From the NCBI RefSeq assembly GCF_002858805.1, contig NZ_PJZI01000043.1, positions 1 through 38,836 of the forward strand: a DNA stretch of 38,836 nucleotides, written 5' to 3'. The number at the start of each line of letters is the position of its first letter. Position 1 is the first letter of the stretch. This DNA is from Chimaeribacter arupi (GTDB lineage Bacteria; Pseudomonadota; Gammaproteobacteria; Enterobacterales; Enterobacteriaceae). The notes under the pieces were generated by a model. The model did not search any database and had not been told where the DNA came from. It saw only the letters and a program-made list of their open reading frames with translations. Of this stretch, positions 26,629 to 36,847 are shown piece by piece. A program made the translations under genes and the position numbers.

Positions 26629-27459
26629 GTGTTACAGAAAACCAAAAAGTTATTTTTTTGTAACTTACAAAATATAATTATCCCTGTTGCTTTATTGTTA
26701 GGAATTATGGTGTCGGGCTTTTATGTTAAAAATATATCTCTTTTATATATATTAAAAGAACCGGCCGGCCCGTCTTATCCGGGTGATGAACATGTCATTA
26801 ATGCTGATGAATTCCAAAGCAGACTGGCAAAATTTCAGCCGGATAACGTCGTCGCAGAGACCCAACAGGAAGACGTGGCGCCCTCACGGAATATCACGCT
26901 TACCGGCATTATCGCCAGTAATCAGCCGGGGCGTTCACTGGCTATTGTGATGGAGAACGGGGCGCAGCATACCTACCGTGAAGGCGATAAGCTCTCTACC
27001 CCACCAGAGGGCTTCATCAACAAAATCGGTGATAATACGATTGAAATCAAAGAGAATGGGAAAGTTTTTAGCCTGATCTTAGTAGAACGCACTGCAATGC
27101 CTTCAGAGAACCAGGTCAATAATACGCCCCCTGAGAATGTAGAAGAAAAAGGGCGGGATTGGGATGATTACATCATTACAAGCCCTGTTTATCAAAAAAA
27201 TGCATTAGTTGGGTTACGAATCCTGCCGGGAAAACAGAAAGAGATGTTCGCCCATTTTGGGTTACACCCTGGTGATATTGTAGTAAAGATTGATGAATAT
27301 GATTTAACTGTTCCCTCTAATATTGACCAAGCCAGAGCGGCCTGGCAGCAATCACTTACCGTGCAACTGGTTATTATGCGAAACAACCAGAAATCACTGT
27401 TCAATTTAAGTTTAAACGATATCAATGAAAAGTTAATTAATAACCATGCGCAAGAATAA
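26629..27459 (+). CDS. gspC: Type II secretion protein GspC, inner-membrane coupling subunit
   Basis: GspC links the inner-membrane platform to the GspD secretin. The 276-residue protein has a cytoplasmic tail, one membrane helix at about 16-34 (IIIPVALLLGIMVSGFYV), and a homology-region domain at about 88-160 (NITLTGIIASNQPGRSLAIV), which binds the secretin N0 domain. A PDZ domain follows at about 190-265 (LRILPGKQKEMFAHFGLHPG). The start is GTG at 26629; an in-frame stop at 26614 leaves only an ATT as alternative, and the next ATG would remove most of the membrane helix. The gene overlaps gspD by 14 bases. Confidence 0.93.
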   Translation: MLQKTKKLFFCNLQNIIIPVALLLGIMVSGFYVKNISLLYILKEPAGPSYPGDEHVINADEFQSRLAKFQPDNVVAETQQEDVAPSRNITLTGIIASNQPGRSLAIVMENGAQHTYREGDKLSTPPEGFINKIGDNTIEIKENGKVFSLILVERTAMPSENQVNNTPPENVEEKGRDWDDYIITSPVYQKNALVGLRILPGKQKEMFAHFGLHPGDIVVKIDEYDLTVPSNIDQARAAWQQSLTVQLVIMRNNQKSLFNLSLNDINEKLINNHAQE

Positions 27460-29419
27460 CTCCTTTATTTTAACGCTGATGATGCTGGCCACTCTGACCA
27501 CCCCCAAAAGCTACGCAGAACAATTCTCAGCAAACTTTAAGAATGCCGACATTAAGGAATTTGTTGATGTTGTCAGTAAAAACATGAACAAAACCATCCT
27601 GGTTGACCCATCCGTCAACGGCACCATTTCTGTTCGCAGCTATAACAGTTTCGATAACGAAGAGTATTATCAGTTCTTCCTGAGCGTGCTGGACTTATAT
27701 GGGTTTTCCGTTGTTACGCTGGATAATGGCCTGTTAAAAGTTGTGCGCTCTGCCACCTTAAAAACGTCACCCGGACATTTAGTGGATGATATCCGTCCTG
27801 GCAAAGGGGATGAAGTCATTACCCGGGTTATTGCGCTGCAACATGTGCCGGCACGTGAGCTTGCTCCCCTGCTCCGGCAGATGAGCGACAGCAATGGCGT
27901 AGGCAATGTAGTCAATTATGATCCGTCTAATGTGCTGATGCTGACCGGCAAGGCCTCTCTGATCAACCGGCTGGTAGAAGTTATCAAACGGGTCGATGTC
28001 ATTGGCCAGCAACATCAGCAATTGATCAAGCTGAAATATGCTTCAGCTACGGAACTGGCAGAAGTGCTTAACTCCCTGACCCGCGAAGAATCAAAAGGGC
28101 AGTCCAGCAACATGCTGATGCCGAAAATCGTGGCAGATAAACGCACCAACACCTTGTTAGTCAGCGGTTCAGACAAAGTGCGCCAGCGCATTACCTCACT
28201 GGTGGCGAAATTGGATCAGGACAGCGCCGAACAGGGCAATACACGCGTGTTTTACCTGAATTATGCCAAAGCCGACAAACTGGTTGAGGTACTGACAGGT
28301 ATCAGTGAAAAAATTGCCAAAGAAAAAGAGACGGAAGGGTCGTCAGATCCTTCCTCCACCGGCAATACCTCCTTGTCGATTACCGCGGATGAACAGACTA
28401 ACTCCCTGGTCATTACTGCCCAGCCTGATGTGATGCAGCCATTAGCCGATGTCATCGCCAAGCTGGACATCCGCCGTGCTCAGGTGCTGGTAGAGGCGAT
28501 TATCGTTGAAGTACAGGACGGCAATGGGCTGAACCTTGGCGTGCAATGGGCAAACAGCAAGGTGGGTGGTACGCAGTTTACAAATACCGGCGTGCCGATT
28601 TTCTCTCTGGCTAACGCACAAAACAGTGGCATCAATTCTGATGAACTGCCTGCTGCTCTCGCAAATTATAACGGGTTTGTCGCCGGATTTTTTGAAGGGG
28701 ACTGGAGCGCGTTGCTGACCGCCCTCTCCACGAACAATAAGAATGACATTCTGGCGACCCCCAGCATTGTCACCCTGGATAATAAAGAGGCGTCGGTGAA
28801 TGTGGGGCAGGATGTTCCTGTGCTTTCCGGTTCACAGACCACTTCGGGCGACAACGTCTTTAATACCGTAGAGCGTAAAACGATTGGTACCAAGCTGAAA
28901 GTTACGCCACAAATCAACGAAGGTGATGCTGTTCTGCTGGAAATTGAGCAGGAAGTCTCGAGTGTAGACAGCGCCGGCGGCCAGTCATCCTCACTCGGCC
29001 CAACATTCAATACCCGTACCATTCAAAATGCTGTGTTAGTGCGCACCGGTGAAACCGTAGTGCTGGGTGGCCTTCTGGATGACACCAGCAAAGAAACGCA
29101 TTCCAAAGTGCCGCTTTTGGGCGACATCCCTTTGATTGGCAATCTGTTCCGTTACACCTCCACCGAAACAGCGAAACGTAATCTGATGGTATTTATCCGG
29201 CCGACCATTCTCCGGGATGACGACGTCTATCACTCCGTCTCGAAGAAAAAGTACACCCATTTCCAGAATATCCAGAAAGAGCGCCGCCAAGAGGATGAGA
29301 ACACGCTGGTGGCCCCCAACAGCCGGCCACAGTTAGCGGAATTGCCGCCTGAACCACTGCCCGCTGCGCCGGCTGCCCCTGCTCCGGTTAACGGCCCCCG
29401 TAATCCTTTCCACGGTTAA
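27446..29419 (+). CDS. gspD: Type II secretion outer-membrane secretin GspD
   Basis: GspD forms the multimeric gated channel in the outer membrane. The 657 residues begin with a Sec signal peptide, probably cut after KSYA (24). Then come N0 (about 25-105), N1-N3 periplasmic KH-like domains (to about 340, with [20 protein letters not shown] and [20 protein letters not shown]) and the secretin barrel ([36 protein letters not shown]). The C-terminus is a proline/alanine-rich tail ([17 protein letters not shown]). No pilotin gene (gspS) is linked. The stop overlaps the gspE ATG (TAATG). Confidence 0.97.
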   Translation: MRKNNSFILTLMMLATLTTPKSYAEQFSANFKNADIKEFVDVVSKNMNKTILVDPSVNGTISVRSYNSFDNEEYYQFFLSVLDLYGFSVVTLDNGLLKVVRSATLKTSPGHLVDDIRPGKGDEVITRVIALQHVPARELAPLLRQMSDSNGVGNVVNYDPSNVLMLTGKASLINRLVEVIKRVDVIGQQHQQLIKLKYASATELAEVLNSLTREESKGQSSNMLMPKIVADKRTNTLLVSGSDKVRQRITSLVAKLDQDSAEQGNTRVFYLNYAKADKLVEVLTGISEKIAKEKETEGSSDPSSTGNTSLSITADEQTNSLVITAQPDVMQPLADVIAKLDIRRAQVLVEAIIVEVQDGNGLNLGVQWANSKVGGTQFTNTGVPIFSLANAQNSGINSDELPAALANYNGFVAGFFEGDWSALLTALSTNNKNDILATPSIVTLDNKEASVNVGQDVPVLSGSQTTSGDNVFNTVERKTIGTKLKVTPQINEGDAVLLEIEQEVSSVDSAGGQSSSLGPTFNTRTIQNAVLVRTGETVVLGGLLDDTSKETHSKVPLLGDIPLIGNLFRYTSTETAKRNLMVFIRPTILRDDDVYHSVSKKKYTHFQNIQKERRQEDENTLVAPNSRPQLAELPPEPLPAAPAAPAPVNGPRNPFHG

Positions 29420-30948
29420 TGGACGCAGCCATGAAAGAGACTCTTCCGTTGATCCATCAGCCCGGGCCGGCAGCCCGGATTTCATACTCACTGGCACGTC
29501 AGGCCGGTGTGGCCGTTGCGCAGGATACGCTGCTTTACCGTCAGGGCATCTCATTAGACATGCTGCTTGAGGCGCGCCGGGTTGCCGGTACCTGTGTAAC
29601 GCTGCGCCCTCTGGAAGCCGCGGCGTTTGATGAACAGCTTTCAGCTCTCTATCAGCATAATGCGGTTGAATCACAGCAAATTGCCCAGGATTTGGATCAG
29701 GACATTGATCTCTTTGCACTGACGGAAGAGTTGCCGGACAACGAAGACTTGCTGGCAGACGATAACAGTGCGCCGGTCATCCGCTTAATCAATGCGATTT
29801 TAAGCGAGGCGGTTAAAGAGGGTGCGTCTGACATCCACATTGAAACCTTTGAGCGCAGCCTGAGCATCCGTTTCCGTATTGATGGCGTATTGCGGCAGAT
29901 TTTGCAGCCGAGTAAAAAACTCGCGCCGCTGCTGCTTTCACGCATCAAAGTCATGGCGAAACTCGATATTGCAGAAAAACGCCTGCCCCAGGATGGGCGT
30001 ATCTCTCTGCGTTTGGGATCGCGGGCTGTGGATGTACGCGTTTCTACCTTGCCGTCGCAATATGGTGAGCGGGCGGTGCTGCGCTTGTTAGACAAAAACA
30101 ACCTGTTGCTTACCCTGGATAAACTCGGGCTATCCACTGGTGATTACGAAAACTTACAGCATCTGATTAAACAGCCTCACGGCATTCTGCTGGTCACCGG
30201 CCCTACCGGCTCTGGGAAAAGTACCACGCTGTATGCGGTGCTTTCCGCGTTGAACAGTCAGGAGCGCAATATCCTGACGGTTGAAGATCCTATCGAATAT
30301 GAGCTGGAAGGCATTGGCCAGACACAAGTCAATGCCCGGCTGGATATGACCTTTGCCCGTGGCCTGCGTGCCATTTTGCGTCAGGATCCCGATATCGTGA
30401 TGGTGGGCGAAGTCCGTGACAGCGAAACGGCACAGATTGCAGTTCAGGCCTCACTGACCGGCCACCTGGTGATGTCAACCCTGCATACCAACAGCGCAAC
30501 CGGTGCGATAACCCGTCTGCGTGATATGGGGATTGAGTCTTTCCTGCTTTCCTCATCCCTGATTGGCGTGCTGGCGCAGCGGCTGGTGCGCCGGTTATGC
30601 CCTGAGTGCCGCCAACCGCGGGCAATAGAGCCGCATCAACGGGCACTGCTGACCTCGTTATCACCCATTCCCAACACGTTATGGCATGCGCCCGGCTGCC
30701 CGGCCTGCCGGTTTACCGGCTACAAAGGCCGGTTGGCAATTCATGAGGTGATGGTGGTTGATGAAGCCATTCGTGCCGCTATTCATGGCAATGAAAATGA
30801 GCAGGTAATTAAGGGATTGTTCCTCCGCCAAAGTAAAAGTCTGCTGGAAAACGGCTTGCTGAAAGCAGTGTCGGGTGAGACCTCCCTGGAAGAAGTGATG
30901 CGCGTCACCAGCCAGGAACAAGATGCACAAGAGGAACACATCGAATGA
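29419..30948 (+). CDS. gspE: Type II secretion ATPase GspE
   Basis: GspE is the cytoplasmic hexameric ATPase that drives pseudopilus assembly, docking on GspL. The 509 residues hold an N-terminal GspL-binding domain and Walker [10 protein letters not shown] (261-269). The Asp box lies around [17 protein letters not shown], Walker B is DIVMVGE (325-331), and the His box is around [15 protein letters not shown] zinc module follows, with Cys394, Cys397, Cys427 and Cys430. The first ATG overlaps the gspD stop. A second ATG four codons on (29431) has a better ribosome site (GGA at 8 bases) and may be the real start. Confidence 0.96.
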   Translation: MDAAMKETLPLIHQPGPAARISYSLARQAGVAVAQDTLLYRQGISLDMLLEARRVAGTCVTLRPLEAAAFDEQLSALYQHNAVESQQIAQDLDQDIDLFALTEELPDNEDLLADDNSAPVIRLINAILSEAVKEGASDIHIETFERSLSIRFRIDGVLRQILQPSKKLAPLLLSRIKVMAKLDIAEKRLPQDGRISLRLGSRAVDVRVSTLPSQYGERAVLRLLDKNNLLLTLDKLGLSTGDYENLQHLIKQPHGILLVTGPTGSGKSTTLYAVLSALNSQERNILTVEDPIEYELEGIGQTQVNARLDMTFARGLRAILRQDPDIVMVGEVRDSETAQIAVQASLTGHLVMSTLHTNSATGAITRLRDMGIESFLLSSSLIGVLAQRLVRRLCPECRQPRAIEPHQRALLTSLSPIPNTLWHAPGCPACRFTGYKGRLAIHEVMVVDEAIRAAIHGNENEQVIKGLFLRQSKSLLENGLLKAVSGETSLEEVMRVTSQEQDAQEEHIE

Positions 30949-32156
30949 AGTTTTCCTGGCGAGCTCACACCGCGAGCGGAAAAATCCAGCGCGGCATGGT
31001 AGAGGCTGATGACGCCCGTCAGGCCCGGCAGAAACTGCGTGCTCAAGGTTTACAACCGATTTCCATGAAAGCAGCAGGCTCACCTTTCAAACTGCTGGCA
31101 GGAAACGGAACCCGCCGTGTGCGATTACCGGCGGCTGAGGTCGCCCTGTTTACCCGGCAGCTCGCGACACTGACCAACGCGGCTCTCCCCCTGGAAGAGG
31201 CCATTGGGGTCATCGCGCGGCAAAGCCAGAATGAAAAGCTGCGGCACGTATTAACAGAAATTCGTTCACGGGTAACGGAAGGCCACCCCTTAGCGGAAAC
31301 CCTGGCAGCCTGGCCACGGATTTTTGATCCGGTCTATCGCACGTTGGTTATGGCAGGTGAGAAAAGCGGCACGCTCGGCCCGGTGCTGGAAAAACTGGCA
31401 GATTACAACGAAATCCGTCAGCGGCTAAAAAGCAAAATGACCCAGGCGTTGATCTACCCAATGGTGCTCACTTCGGTTGCCATCATCGTTATTACTATTT
31501 TGCTCTCCACAGTCGTGCCCAAAGTGGTCGAGCAGTTTATCCATATGAAACATCAACTGCCTCTCAGCACCCGGATTTTGCTCGTCGTGAGTGACGCCAT
31601 AAGGGATTACGGGTTGCTGGTGCTGGCATTGATCGGTATCGCGCTGTTCAGCCTCAATGTCTGGCTGAGGCGGCCGGAAAACCGCTTCCGTTTTCATGCC
31701 TTGCTGATGCGCTTACCTATCTGCCGCAGGCTGGTGCTCGAGACGAACAGCGCCCGCTATTTACGGACCCTGAGTATTTTGCAATCCAGTGGCGTTCCAT
31801 TGCTGGAGGGGATGCACACCGCGCTGGAAGGGATTTCAAACCTGGCCATCCGTGATCGCCTCCGGCGTGCCGGCGAGCATGTCCGTCAGGGCAGCGCCCT
31901 GCATACCGCCCTGACTGAAAGTGAACTCTTCTCTCCCATGATGCTGTACATGCTGGCTTCAGGGGAGAAAAGCGGCCATCTGAGCAACATGATGGAACGC
32001 GCCGCCACGGCGCAAGAGCAAGCACTACAAAACCGTATGTCGCTGGTATTGGCTCTGTTCGAACCTGGGCTGGTGATCAGCATGGCAGTCATTGTGCTGT
32101 TTATTGTGGTGTCGATACTGCAACCCATTTTACAACTTAATAATTTAGCCGGTTAA
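30945..32156 (+). CDS. gspF: Type II secretion inner-membrane platform protein GspF
   Basis: GspF is the polytopic platform protein that transmits GspE motion to the growing pseudopilus. The 403 residues contain two repeated cytoplasmic GspF domains ([20 protein letters not shown] and [20 protein letters not shown]). There are three membrane helices near 170-192, 220-240 and 370-395, and each domain ends in the signature [10 protein letters not shown] or [11 protein letters not shown]. The gene overlaps gspE by 4 bases (ATGA). Confidence 0.97.
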   Translation: MKFSWRAHTASGKIQRGMVEADDARQARQKLRAQGLQPISMKAAGSPFKLLAGNGTRRVRLPAAEVALFTRQLATLTNAALPLEEAIGVIARQSQNEKLRHVLTEIRSRVTEGHPLAETLAAWPRIFDPVYRTLVMAGEKSGTLGPVLEKLADYNEIRQRLKSKMTQALIYPMVLTSVAIIVITILLSTVVPKVVEQFIHMKHQLPLSTRILLVVSDAIRDYGLLVLALIGIALFSLNVWLRRPENRFRFHALLMRLPICRRLVLETNSARYLRTLSILQSSGVPLLEGMHTALEGISNLAIRDRLRRAGEHVRQGSALHTALTESELFSPMMLYMLASGEKSGHLSNMMERAATAQEQALQNRMSLVLALFEPGLVISMAVIVLFIVVSILQPILQLNNLAG

Positions 32157-32169
32157 CAGGATGAAATTT

Positions 32170-32613
32170 ATGAATAAAGTCTCTACACAACGTCAGCGGG
32201 GTTTCACCCTGCTGGAAATCATGGTGGTCATCGTGATTATGGGCATTTTGGCCAGCCTGGTGGTGCCTAACCTGATGGGTAATAAAGAGCGCGCCGACCG
32301 TCAAAAAGCGGTCAGTGATATCGTGGCGCTGGAAAATGCGCTGGACATGTACAAGCTGGACAATCACCGCTACCCGACCAGCGAACAGGGCCTGGAAGCG
32401 TTGGTCAAAGCACCGGAGTTTGAACCGCTGCCGCAAAATTACCGTAAAGACGGCTACATCAAACGCCTGCCAACCGATCCGTGGGGCGCTGCCTATCTGC
32501 TGGTTACGCCGGGTGAACACGGTGAGTACGATCTATTCTCTGCCGGTCAGGATGGTGAGGCCGGTACAGAGGATGATGTTGCCAACTGGACACTGGATGC
32601 GCCGAAAAAGTGA
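32170..32613 (+). CDS. gspG: Major pseudopilin GspG
   Basis: GspG is the main subunit of the periplasmic pseudopilus. The start at 32170 is preferred because AGGA lies 8 bases upstream; an ATG three codons earlier (32161) sits directly on that site. The prepilin motif RG-FTLLEIMVVIVIMGILAS is cut after glycine 11 by GspO; the +1 Phe is then N-methylated and Glu5 is present. The globular part has YPTSEQGLEALV and the calcium-binding C-terminus YDLFSAGQDGEAGTEDD. Length 147. It overlaps gspH by 4 bases (GTGA). Confidence 0.95.
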   Translation: MNKVSTQRQRGFTLLEIMVVIVIMGILASLVVPNLMGNKERADRQKAVSDIVALENALDMYKLDNHRYPTSEQGLEALVKAPEFEPLPQNYRKDGYIKRLPTDPWGAAYLLVTPGEHGEYDLFSAGQDGEAGTEDDVANWTLDAPKK

Positions 32614-33131
32614 AACAGGTCAGGCAGGCCGGCTTTACCCTGCTCGAGATCATGCTGGTACTGATGATCATGGCAGGCGGAGCCGTCATGGTGATGGGCA
32701 CAACCGGCAGCGTTGAAGAGCGCCAGCAACTCAGTGAAACCGGGAAACTGGTTTCACTGATGGAATACGCATCCGATTATGCGGCGATGACCGGCTCCCC
32801 GGTAGGCTTACAGATAACAGATTCAGGCTATCTGTTTATGACGCCACAACAACGCAAAGCGACGCCGGTCACCTGGCGATGGGTATCTTTCTCTAAAGGT
32901 CCGCTGCCTGCCCACATGCACTCTTTTTCACCTGCCTGGCAAGCTGGCGTGTTTATTCATGGCGAAATCATGGAAGCACGCGACACGCCACAGATCATTT
33001 TTTCTCCCGACGGGGAGATTACGGCTTTCCAATTGCGGATCACTGACCGAGATACTGACCGGCCATTATTTACGTTTACCTGTAATGGCCAGTGGCCGGT
33101 CACTGTCCGGAATGAGGCAGCAGCATCATGA
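32610..33131 (+). CDS. gspH: Minor pseudopilin GspH
   Basis: GspH is a minor pseudopilin that joins the I-J-K tip complex to the GspG shaft. The start is GTG overlapping the gspG stop. The prepilin motif AG-FTLLEIMLVLMIMAGGA follows a short basic leader and has Glu5. The 173 residues are in the family range. The C-terminal globular part (residues 40 on) contains VGLQITDSGYLFMTP and IIFSPDGEITAFQLRITD, typical of the GspH domain. Overlaps gspI by 4 bases. Confidence 0.94.
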   Translation: MKQVRQAGFTLLEIMLVLMIMAGGAVMVMGTTGSVEERQQLSETGKLVSLMEYASDYAAMTGSPVGLQITDSGYLFMTPQQRKATPVTWRWVSFSKGPLPAHMHSFSPAWQAGVFIHGEIMEARDTPQIIFSPDGEITAFQLRITDRDTDRPLFTFTCNGQWPVTVRNEAAAS

Positions 33132-33514
33132 GGCGCGTATCGCAACAGCACGGCATGATGCTGCTGGAAGTGATTGTTGCACTTGCTGTGTTTGCTGGAG
33201 CCGCACTGGCATTGATGAACAGCATGAGCGGTCAGATGAGTGCCACGTCGCGCCTGACAGACCATCTGTTTGCAGACTGGGTGTCTGCTAACTGGCTGGC
33301 AGAACAGACGTTAACCGGAGCGGCGGCAGAACGCGGTAAATCCTCTCAAAGCGGCTTCGTCGACATGGGCGGCCAGAGTTGGGCATGGGCACTGCAAAAA
33401 ACCGCCTCTCCTGAGGCGGCGTACCGTACGCAGGTATTAACGATAAGCCGTGATGGCTCGCCGGTGCGCTCGACGCTTCGCCTGTTACCCCCGGTTCAGG
33501 ACACGACGCCATGA
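33128..33514 (+). CDS. gspI: Minor pseudopilin GspI
   Basis: GspI is the core of the I-J-K tip complex that starts pseudopilus assembly. The 128 residues carry the leader MRRVSQQHG and cleavage before MMLLEVIVALAVFAGAALAL, so the +1 residue is Met rather than Phe, which is common in GspI. Glu5 is present. The C-terminal domain has WVSANWLAEQTL, the family signature near N-W-x-A-E. It overlaps gspH and gspJ by 4 bases each. Confidence 0.94.
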   Translation: MRRVSQQHGMMLLEVIVALAVFAGAALALMNSMSGQMSATSRLTDHLFADWVSANWLAEQTLTGAAAERGKSSQSGFVDMGGQSWAWALQKTASPEAAYRTQVLTISRDGSPVRSTLRLLPPVQDTTP

Positions 33515-34245
33515 ACCGGCAAAAAGGTTTCACCTTATTAGAAACGATGCTGGCCCTGTTCATCTTCTCAATGCTGAGCATGTTGGCGTATCAAATCTTA
33601 TCGGGCGCCCTGAAAACCAATGAGCGTACCCAGAGTGCCCTGCAACGGATAAATGCGCTGCACAGGACCATGAACCGGCTGGAACGGGATATCGTGCAAA
33701 GCCTGCCCAGAGTGCCGCGCGGCGCAGAACAAAGCTGGCATCAGGATGACAACAGTTTTGCCTTGACGACCCAAAGCCGCCCTAACACCTGGGGCCAGTG
33801 CTGCTCACCCGACATCCTTCGGGTAACCTGGCAACTAAAAGCGGGCACCCTGCACCGCCTGGTACAACGTACCGTGGATGCCCCAGACGACAGCACGCCC
33901 CTGGATGCCCCTTTGCTGGATAACGTCGACAACATGTCACTGCATTTTTATCAGCAAGGCTGGAAAACAGAGGTTGATGCCGGGCAGGCTCCCCCTACCG
34001 GCATTGAGGTAACACTGACACTCAAAGATTTTGGTGTGATCAACCGTGTGTTTGTTTTGCCGGCAAGCTGGCCTGGTTATCAGGACACCGAATCAGGCGA
34101 TGAGGCGTCAGAGGGCGAGCAGCAAAGTGAGTCAGAGAACAGTCAGGAGGGTGAGTCATCTGGCGGGCAGGAAGAACCCATGGCCGATGAACAGCCTCTC
34201 TCCCCACCGGCTGAGGACACACCTTCTGGCGGGAGTCACGAATGA
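33511..34245 (+). CDS. gspJ: Minor pseudopilin GspJ with an acidic C-terminal extension
   Basis: GspJ is a tip pseudopilin. The leader MNRQKG is followed by FTLLETMLALFIFSMLSMLA with Glu5. The globular domain has RTMNRLERDIVQSLPR and ends near residue 190 with VFVLPASWPGYQ. It is 244 residues, about 45-50 longer than E. coli GspJ (195). The extra tail (about 195-244) is almost all E, S, G, Q, D and P (for example SGDEASEGEQQSESENSQEG) and is predicted to be disordered. The tail would be exposed near the pseudopilus tip. It overlaps gspK by 4 bases, so the extension is not a frameshift past a lost stop into the next gene frame. Confidence 0.93.
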   Translation: MNRQKGFTLLETMLALFIFSMLSMLAYQILSGALKTNERTQSALQRINALHRTMNRLERDIVQSLPRVPRGAEQSWHQDDNSFALTTQSRPNTWGQCCSPDILRVTWQLKAGTLHRLVQRTVDAPDDSTPLDAPLLDNVDNMSLHFYQQGWKTEVDAGQAPPTGIEVTLTLKDFGVINRVFVLPASWPGYQDTESGDEASEGEQQSESENSQEGESSGGQEEPMADEQPLSPPAEDTPSGGSHE

Positions 34246-35216
34246 AATCGCAAAAAGGCGTCGCTCTGATTGTGGTCATGCTGCTGCTGGCTGTTATGGC
34301 TGCGTTAGCGGGGGAAATGGGCGTCCGCTTAACGACCAGTGTAAAGCGGGCTTCCTATCAGCAAGATAATCTCCAGCTGATGACGATGATTTATTCTGCA
34401 GAACAGTTTGCGACTGAAAACCTGCTTCAGGATTTGAAAGACAACCCTAAGTTTCAGTCCACCGATCACTACTGGGCGCAGCCACAGAAAATGTCTCCGG
34501 GCAGCGGCCTGACGATTGAATGGCAGGTCCGGGATGATCAGGCCTGTTTTAACCTGAATACACTGGGTAATGCTCCTACCGATACCCAGGATGAGGCACC
34601 TTATAACCAGCGGGTGTTTGAAGCGCTGCTGCTGATGAATGGTGTCACGAAAGCGCAGGCTGGGATAATTATCGACTCGATCGCGGATTATATCGACAGC
34701 GATACCCTTGTCCGTTCTGCCGGGGCGGAAGATGAATATTATCTGCGGGCCAAACCGCCACGTCTTGCCGCGAATCAGCCCTTTTACAGCGTGTCGGAAC
34801 TTAGCCAAATCAACGGCGTTACCCCCAAATTGTATCAGGCGCTTCAGGGGCAACTTTGTGCCCTGCCCTCAACGCAGCAGCGAATTAATATTAACTCGCT
34901 GGCAGAGCAGCAGGCCCCCCTATTATCTGCGCTGACACTCGAGCAAATCAGTACAGAAGAGGCGGTAAGGCTTTTAGCGAAGCGGCCTAAGATGGGCTGG
35001 GCCGCGCTTACTCTCTTTTATACGCAGTTGGATAACCAATTCCCGGCAACAGATAAAAACTGGGCACCCCTGAATAGCATACTGGCTGTTACCAGCCGCT
35101 ATTTTTCTATTACGTCTACGGCCAGTGATAACGATCAGCAGTTAACGTTATCCAGCCGGGTTTATTACGACGAGAAAAGCGGTGAGATCCGCCTTTTCTC
35201 CCGCCACATTGATTGA
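34242..35216 (+). CDS. gspK: Tip pseudopilin GspK
   Basis: GspK is the large minor pseudopilin that caps the pseudopilus. The leader MKSQKG precedes VALIVVMLLLAVMAALAGEM; the +5 residue is Val instead of Glu, as is normal for GspK. The 324 residues (E. coli 327) include the alpha-helical insertion with VRSAGAEDEYYLRAKPPRLA and YSVSELSQINGVTPKLYQAL. Acidic residues in this region bind calcium in the known structure. Overlaps gspJ by 4 bases and is separated from gspL by 28 bases. Confidence 0.95.
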   Translation: MKSQKGVALIVVMLLLAVMAALAGEMGVRLTTSVKRASYQQDNLQLMTMIYSAEQFATENLLQDLKDNPKFQSTDHYWAQPQKMSPGSGLTIEWQVRDDQACFNLNTLGNAPTDTQDEAPYNQRVFEALLLMNGVTKAQAGIIIDSIADYIDSDTLVRSAGAEDEYYLRAKPPRLAANQPFYSVSELSQINGVTPKLYQALQGQLCALPSTQQRININSLAEQQAPLLSALTLEQISTEEAVRLLAKRPKMGWAALTLFYTQLDNQFPATDKNWAPLNSILAVTSRYFSITSTASDNDQQLTLSSRVYYDEKSGEIRLFSRHID

Positions 35217-35244
35217 TTAAGACAATAAGCAGGCTGAAATACCC

Positions 35245-36390
35245 ATGCAGGAAAAGCTAATCATACGATACCTTCACAATGGCATGCTTGATGTGTCTGA
35301 AGCCGATCACACGGATGAAAAGCCCTTGTTGCTCTTATCCGGTGTGGATTGCCTGGAAGAGGTGATCTCGGGCACTGACAAACGCGATGTGATTTTACTG
35401 ATTTCACCGGCCAGCTTAATTTTCCGTGCGATCCCCTTACCGGAAAAAAACGGCAAACTCACCTCGGAACGCTTGTCATGGCTGGCTGAAGAGACACTGC
35501 TCGGTGAAAGTGACGCGCTCCACTGGACTGTTTTACATCGTGAGCAGGCATTGGTACACGCTGTTGCGATCGACAGCGGTTGGTTGCGTTCCTTGCTGTC
35601 GGCATTTAACGAAGCCGGGCTAAATATCGTTTATGCCGGCCCGGATGGCCTGTACCTCCCTGCTGTTGATAATAGCTGGACAGCCATCCGCTTGCAGGAT
35701 GACTGGTTGCTGCGCCTGGGGCCCTACCAACTCACATCATTGGATGAGAACTGGTTCCGCCATCTACGGGAACAGTGGGCACCGCAGAAGATTGTCAGCT
35801 ACAGCCCGCTGGAACACGAGGGTCTGCTTGTTGAGTCTTTGCCCTGGCAATCACCACAACAGCTTCTTCACACCTCTGGCCTGGCTCTGCCGAGCCTGCT
35901 GCACGGTGATTTTCGCCCTCGTCAGCCCACTAAGCCGGTTAACAAAGCTGTGCGATATGCCGCCTTTGCATCATGTGTGATGGCCGTTTTTTTGATGCTG
36001 TTGAGCAAAGGGCTGGGGATCTGGCACCTGCATCAGGAGTCTGCGGCCTTAGACCAGGAGACAAAAGCGCTTTATCAGCAGCACTTCCCGCAGGATAAGC
36101 GAAACAGCAATTACCGGTTCTTTTTCAATCAGAAAATTTCCGCTGTATCCCCCGATGTATTGACGCGCCTGACGCAGCTGCAACGCCATCTGGAGGCCTA
36201 CCCCAGCCTGCAGATCCAGCGTATCCATTATCAACAGGAGCAGGATCTGTTTGATGTGCAATTGCTGGCAGGCAATGCCGAACATTTACAGCAATTTATT
36301 CAAGAGAGTGAACAGGAATTTCACTTCACAATGGATAAAACACCGGCGGATGGCGATTCAGTCACAGTAAAGAGCGTATTTAAAAAATGA
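35245..36390 (+). CDS. gspL: Type II secretion platform protein GspL
   Basis: GspL anchors the GspE ATPase. The 381 residues (E. coli 387) have a cytoplasmic actin-like domain to about 230 (LLLLSGVDCLEEVISGTDKR, LLISPASLIFRAIPLPEKNG). One membrane helix lies at about 233-255 (AVRYAAFASCVMAVFLMLLS), followed by a periplasmic ferredoxin-like domain (LTRLTQLQRHLEAYPSLQIQ) that pairs with GspM. The first residues are poorly supported by a ribosome site. Overlaps gspM by 4 bases (ATGA). Confidence 0.94.
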   Translation: MQEKLIIRYLHNGMLDVSEADHTDEKPLLLLSGVDCLEEVISGTDKRDVILLISPASLIFRAIPLPEKNGKLTSERLSWLAEETLLGESDALHWTVLHREQALVHAVAIDSGWLRSLLSAFNEAGLNIVYAGPDGLYLPAVDNSWTAIRLQDDWLLRLGPYQLTSLDENWFRHLREQWAPQKIVSYSPLEHEGLLVESLPWQSPQQLLHTSGLALPSLLHGDFRPRQPTKPVNKAVRYAAFASCVMAVFLMLLSKGLGIWHLHQESAALDQETKALYQQHFPQDKRNSNYRFFFNQKISAVSPDVLTRLTQLQRHLEAYPSLQIQRIHYQQEQDLFDVQLLAGNAEHLQQFIQESEQEFHFTMDKTPADGDSVTVKSVFKK

Positions 36391-36845
36391 AAACCTGGTT
36401 TATGGCCCATACTCGCCGCGAACAACATATTTTGCTTTTTATCGGTGCACTTATTATCGGCGCTCTCATCTGGTTTGCTTTATTAACACCGTTAAATAAT
36501 TTAGCAGAGAAATTACAGAGAAATAATAAACAGGCCCAGCAGACGTTAACCTGGATGAAAGTAGAAAGCATAAAACGTGGCATTATCCCTGGAATAAAAA
36601 AGACTCAGCCACTCGAAGCCGTCATTAAATCCTCGGCAGAAAAGCATCGGGTTGTTATTGATAACACGTCAACCGAGAATAAATCCGTTCACGTGACGGT
36701 CAAAGAGATGTTGTTAAGCGATTTTATTCACTGGTTAATTGATCTTAAAAAAACATCGGGCGTAACGGCAAGCCAAGTTGAATTTAGCAGTGCTGAGCAA
36801 GAGGGTTACATTAACATCACTGCGTTAACCTTTGTCAGGAAATAA
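36387..36845 (+). CDS. gspM: Type II secretion platform protein GspM
   Basis: GspM stabilises GspL and the platform. The 152 residues (E. coli 153) have a short cytoplasmic tail with two arginines, a membrane helix at about 15-37 (ILLFIGALIIGALIWFALLT), a coiled-coil-like stretch (NNLAEKLQRNNKQAQQTLTW) and a periplasmic ferredoxin-like domain (LSDFIHWLIDLKKTSGVTAS). Two bases separate it from gspO; there is no gspN, which many T2SS clusters also lack. Confidence 0.93.
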   Translation: MKTWFMAHTRREQHILLFIGALIIGALIWFALLTPLNNLAEKLQRNNKQAQQTLTWMKVESIKRGIIPGIKKTQPLEAVIKSSAEKHRVVIDNTSTENKSVHVTVKEMLLSDFIHWLIDLKKTSGVTASQVEFSSAEQEGYINITALTFVRK

Positions 36846-36847
36846 GC

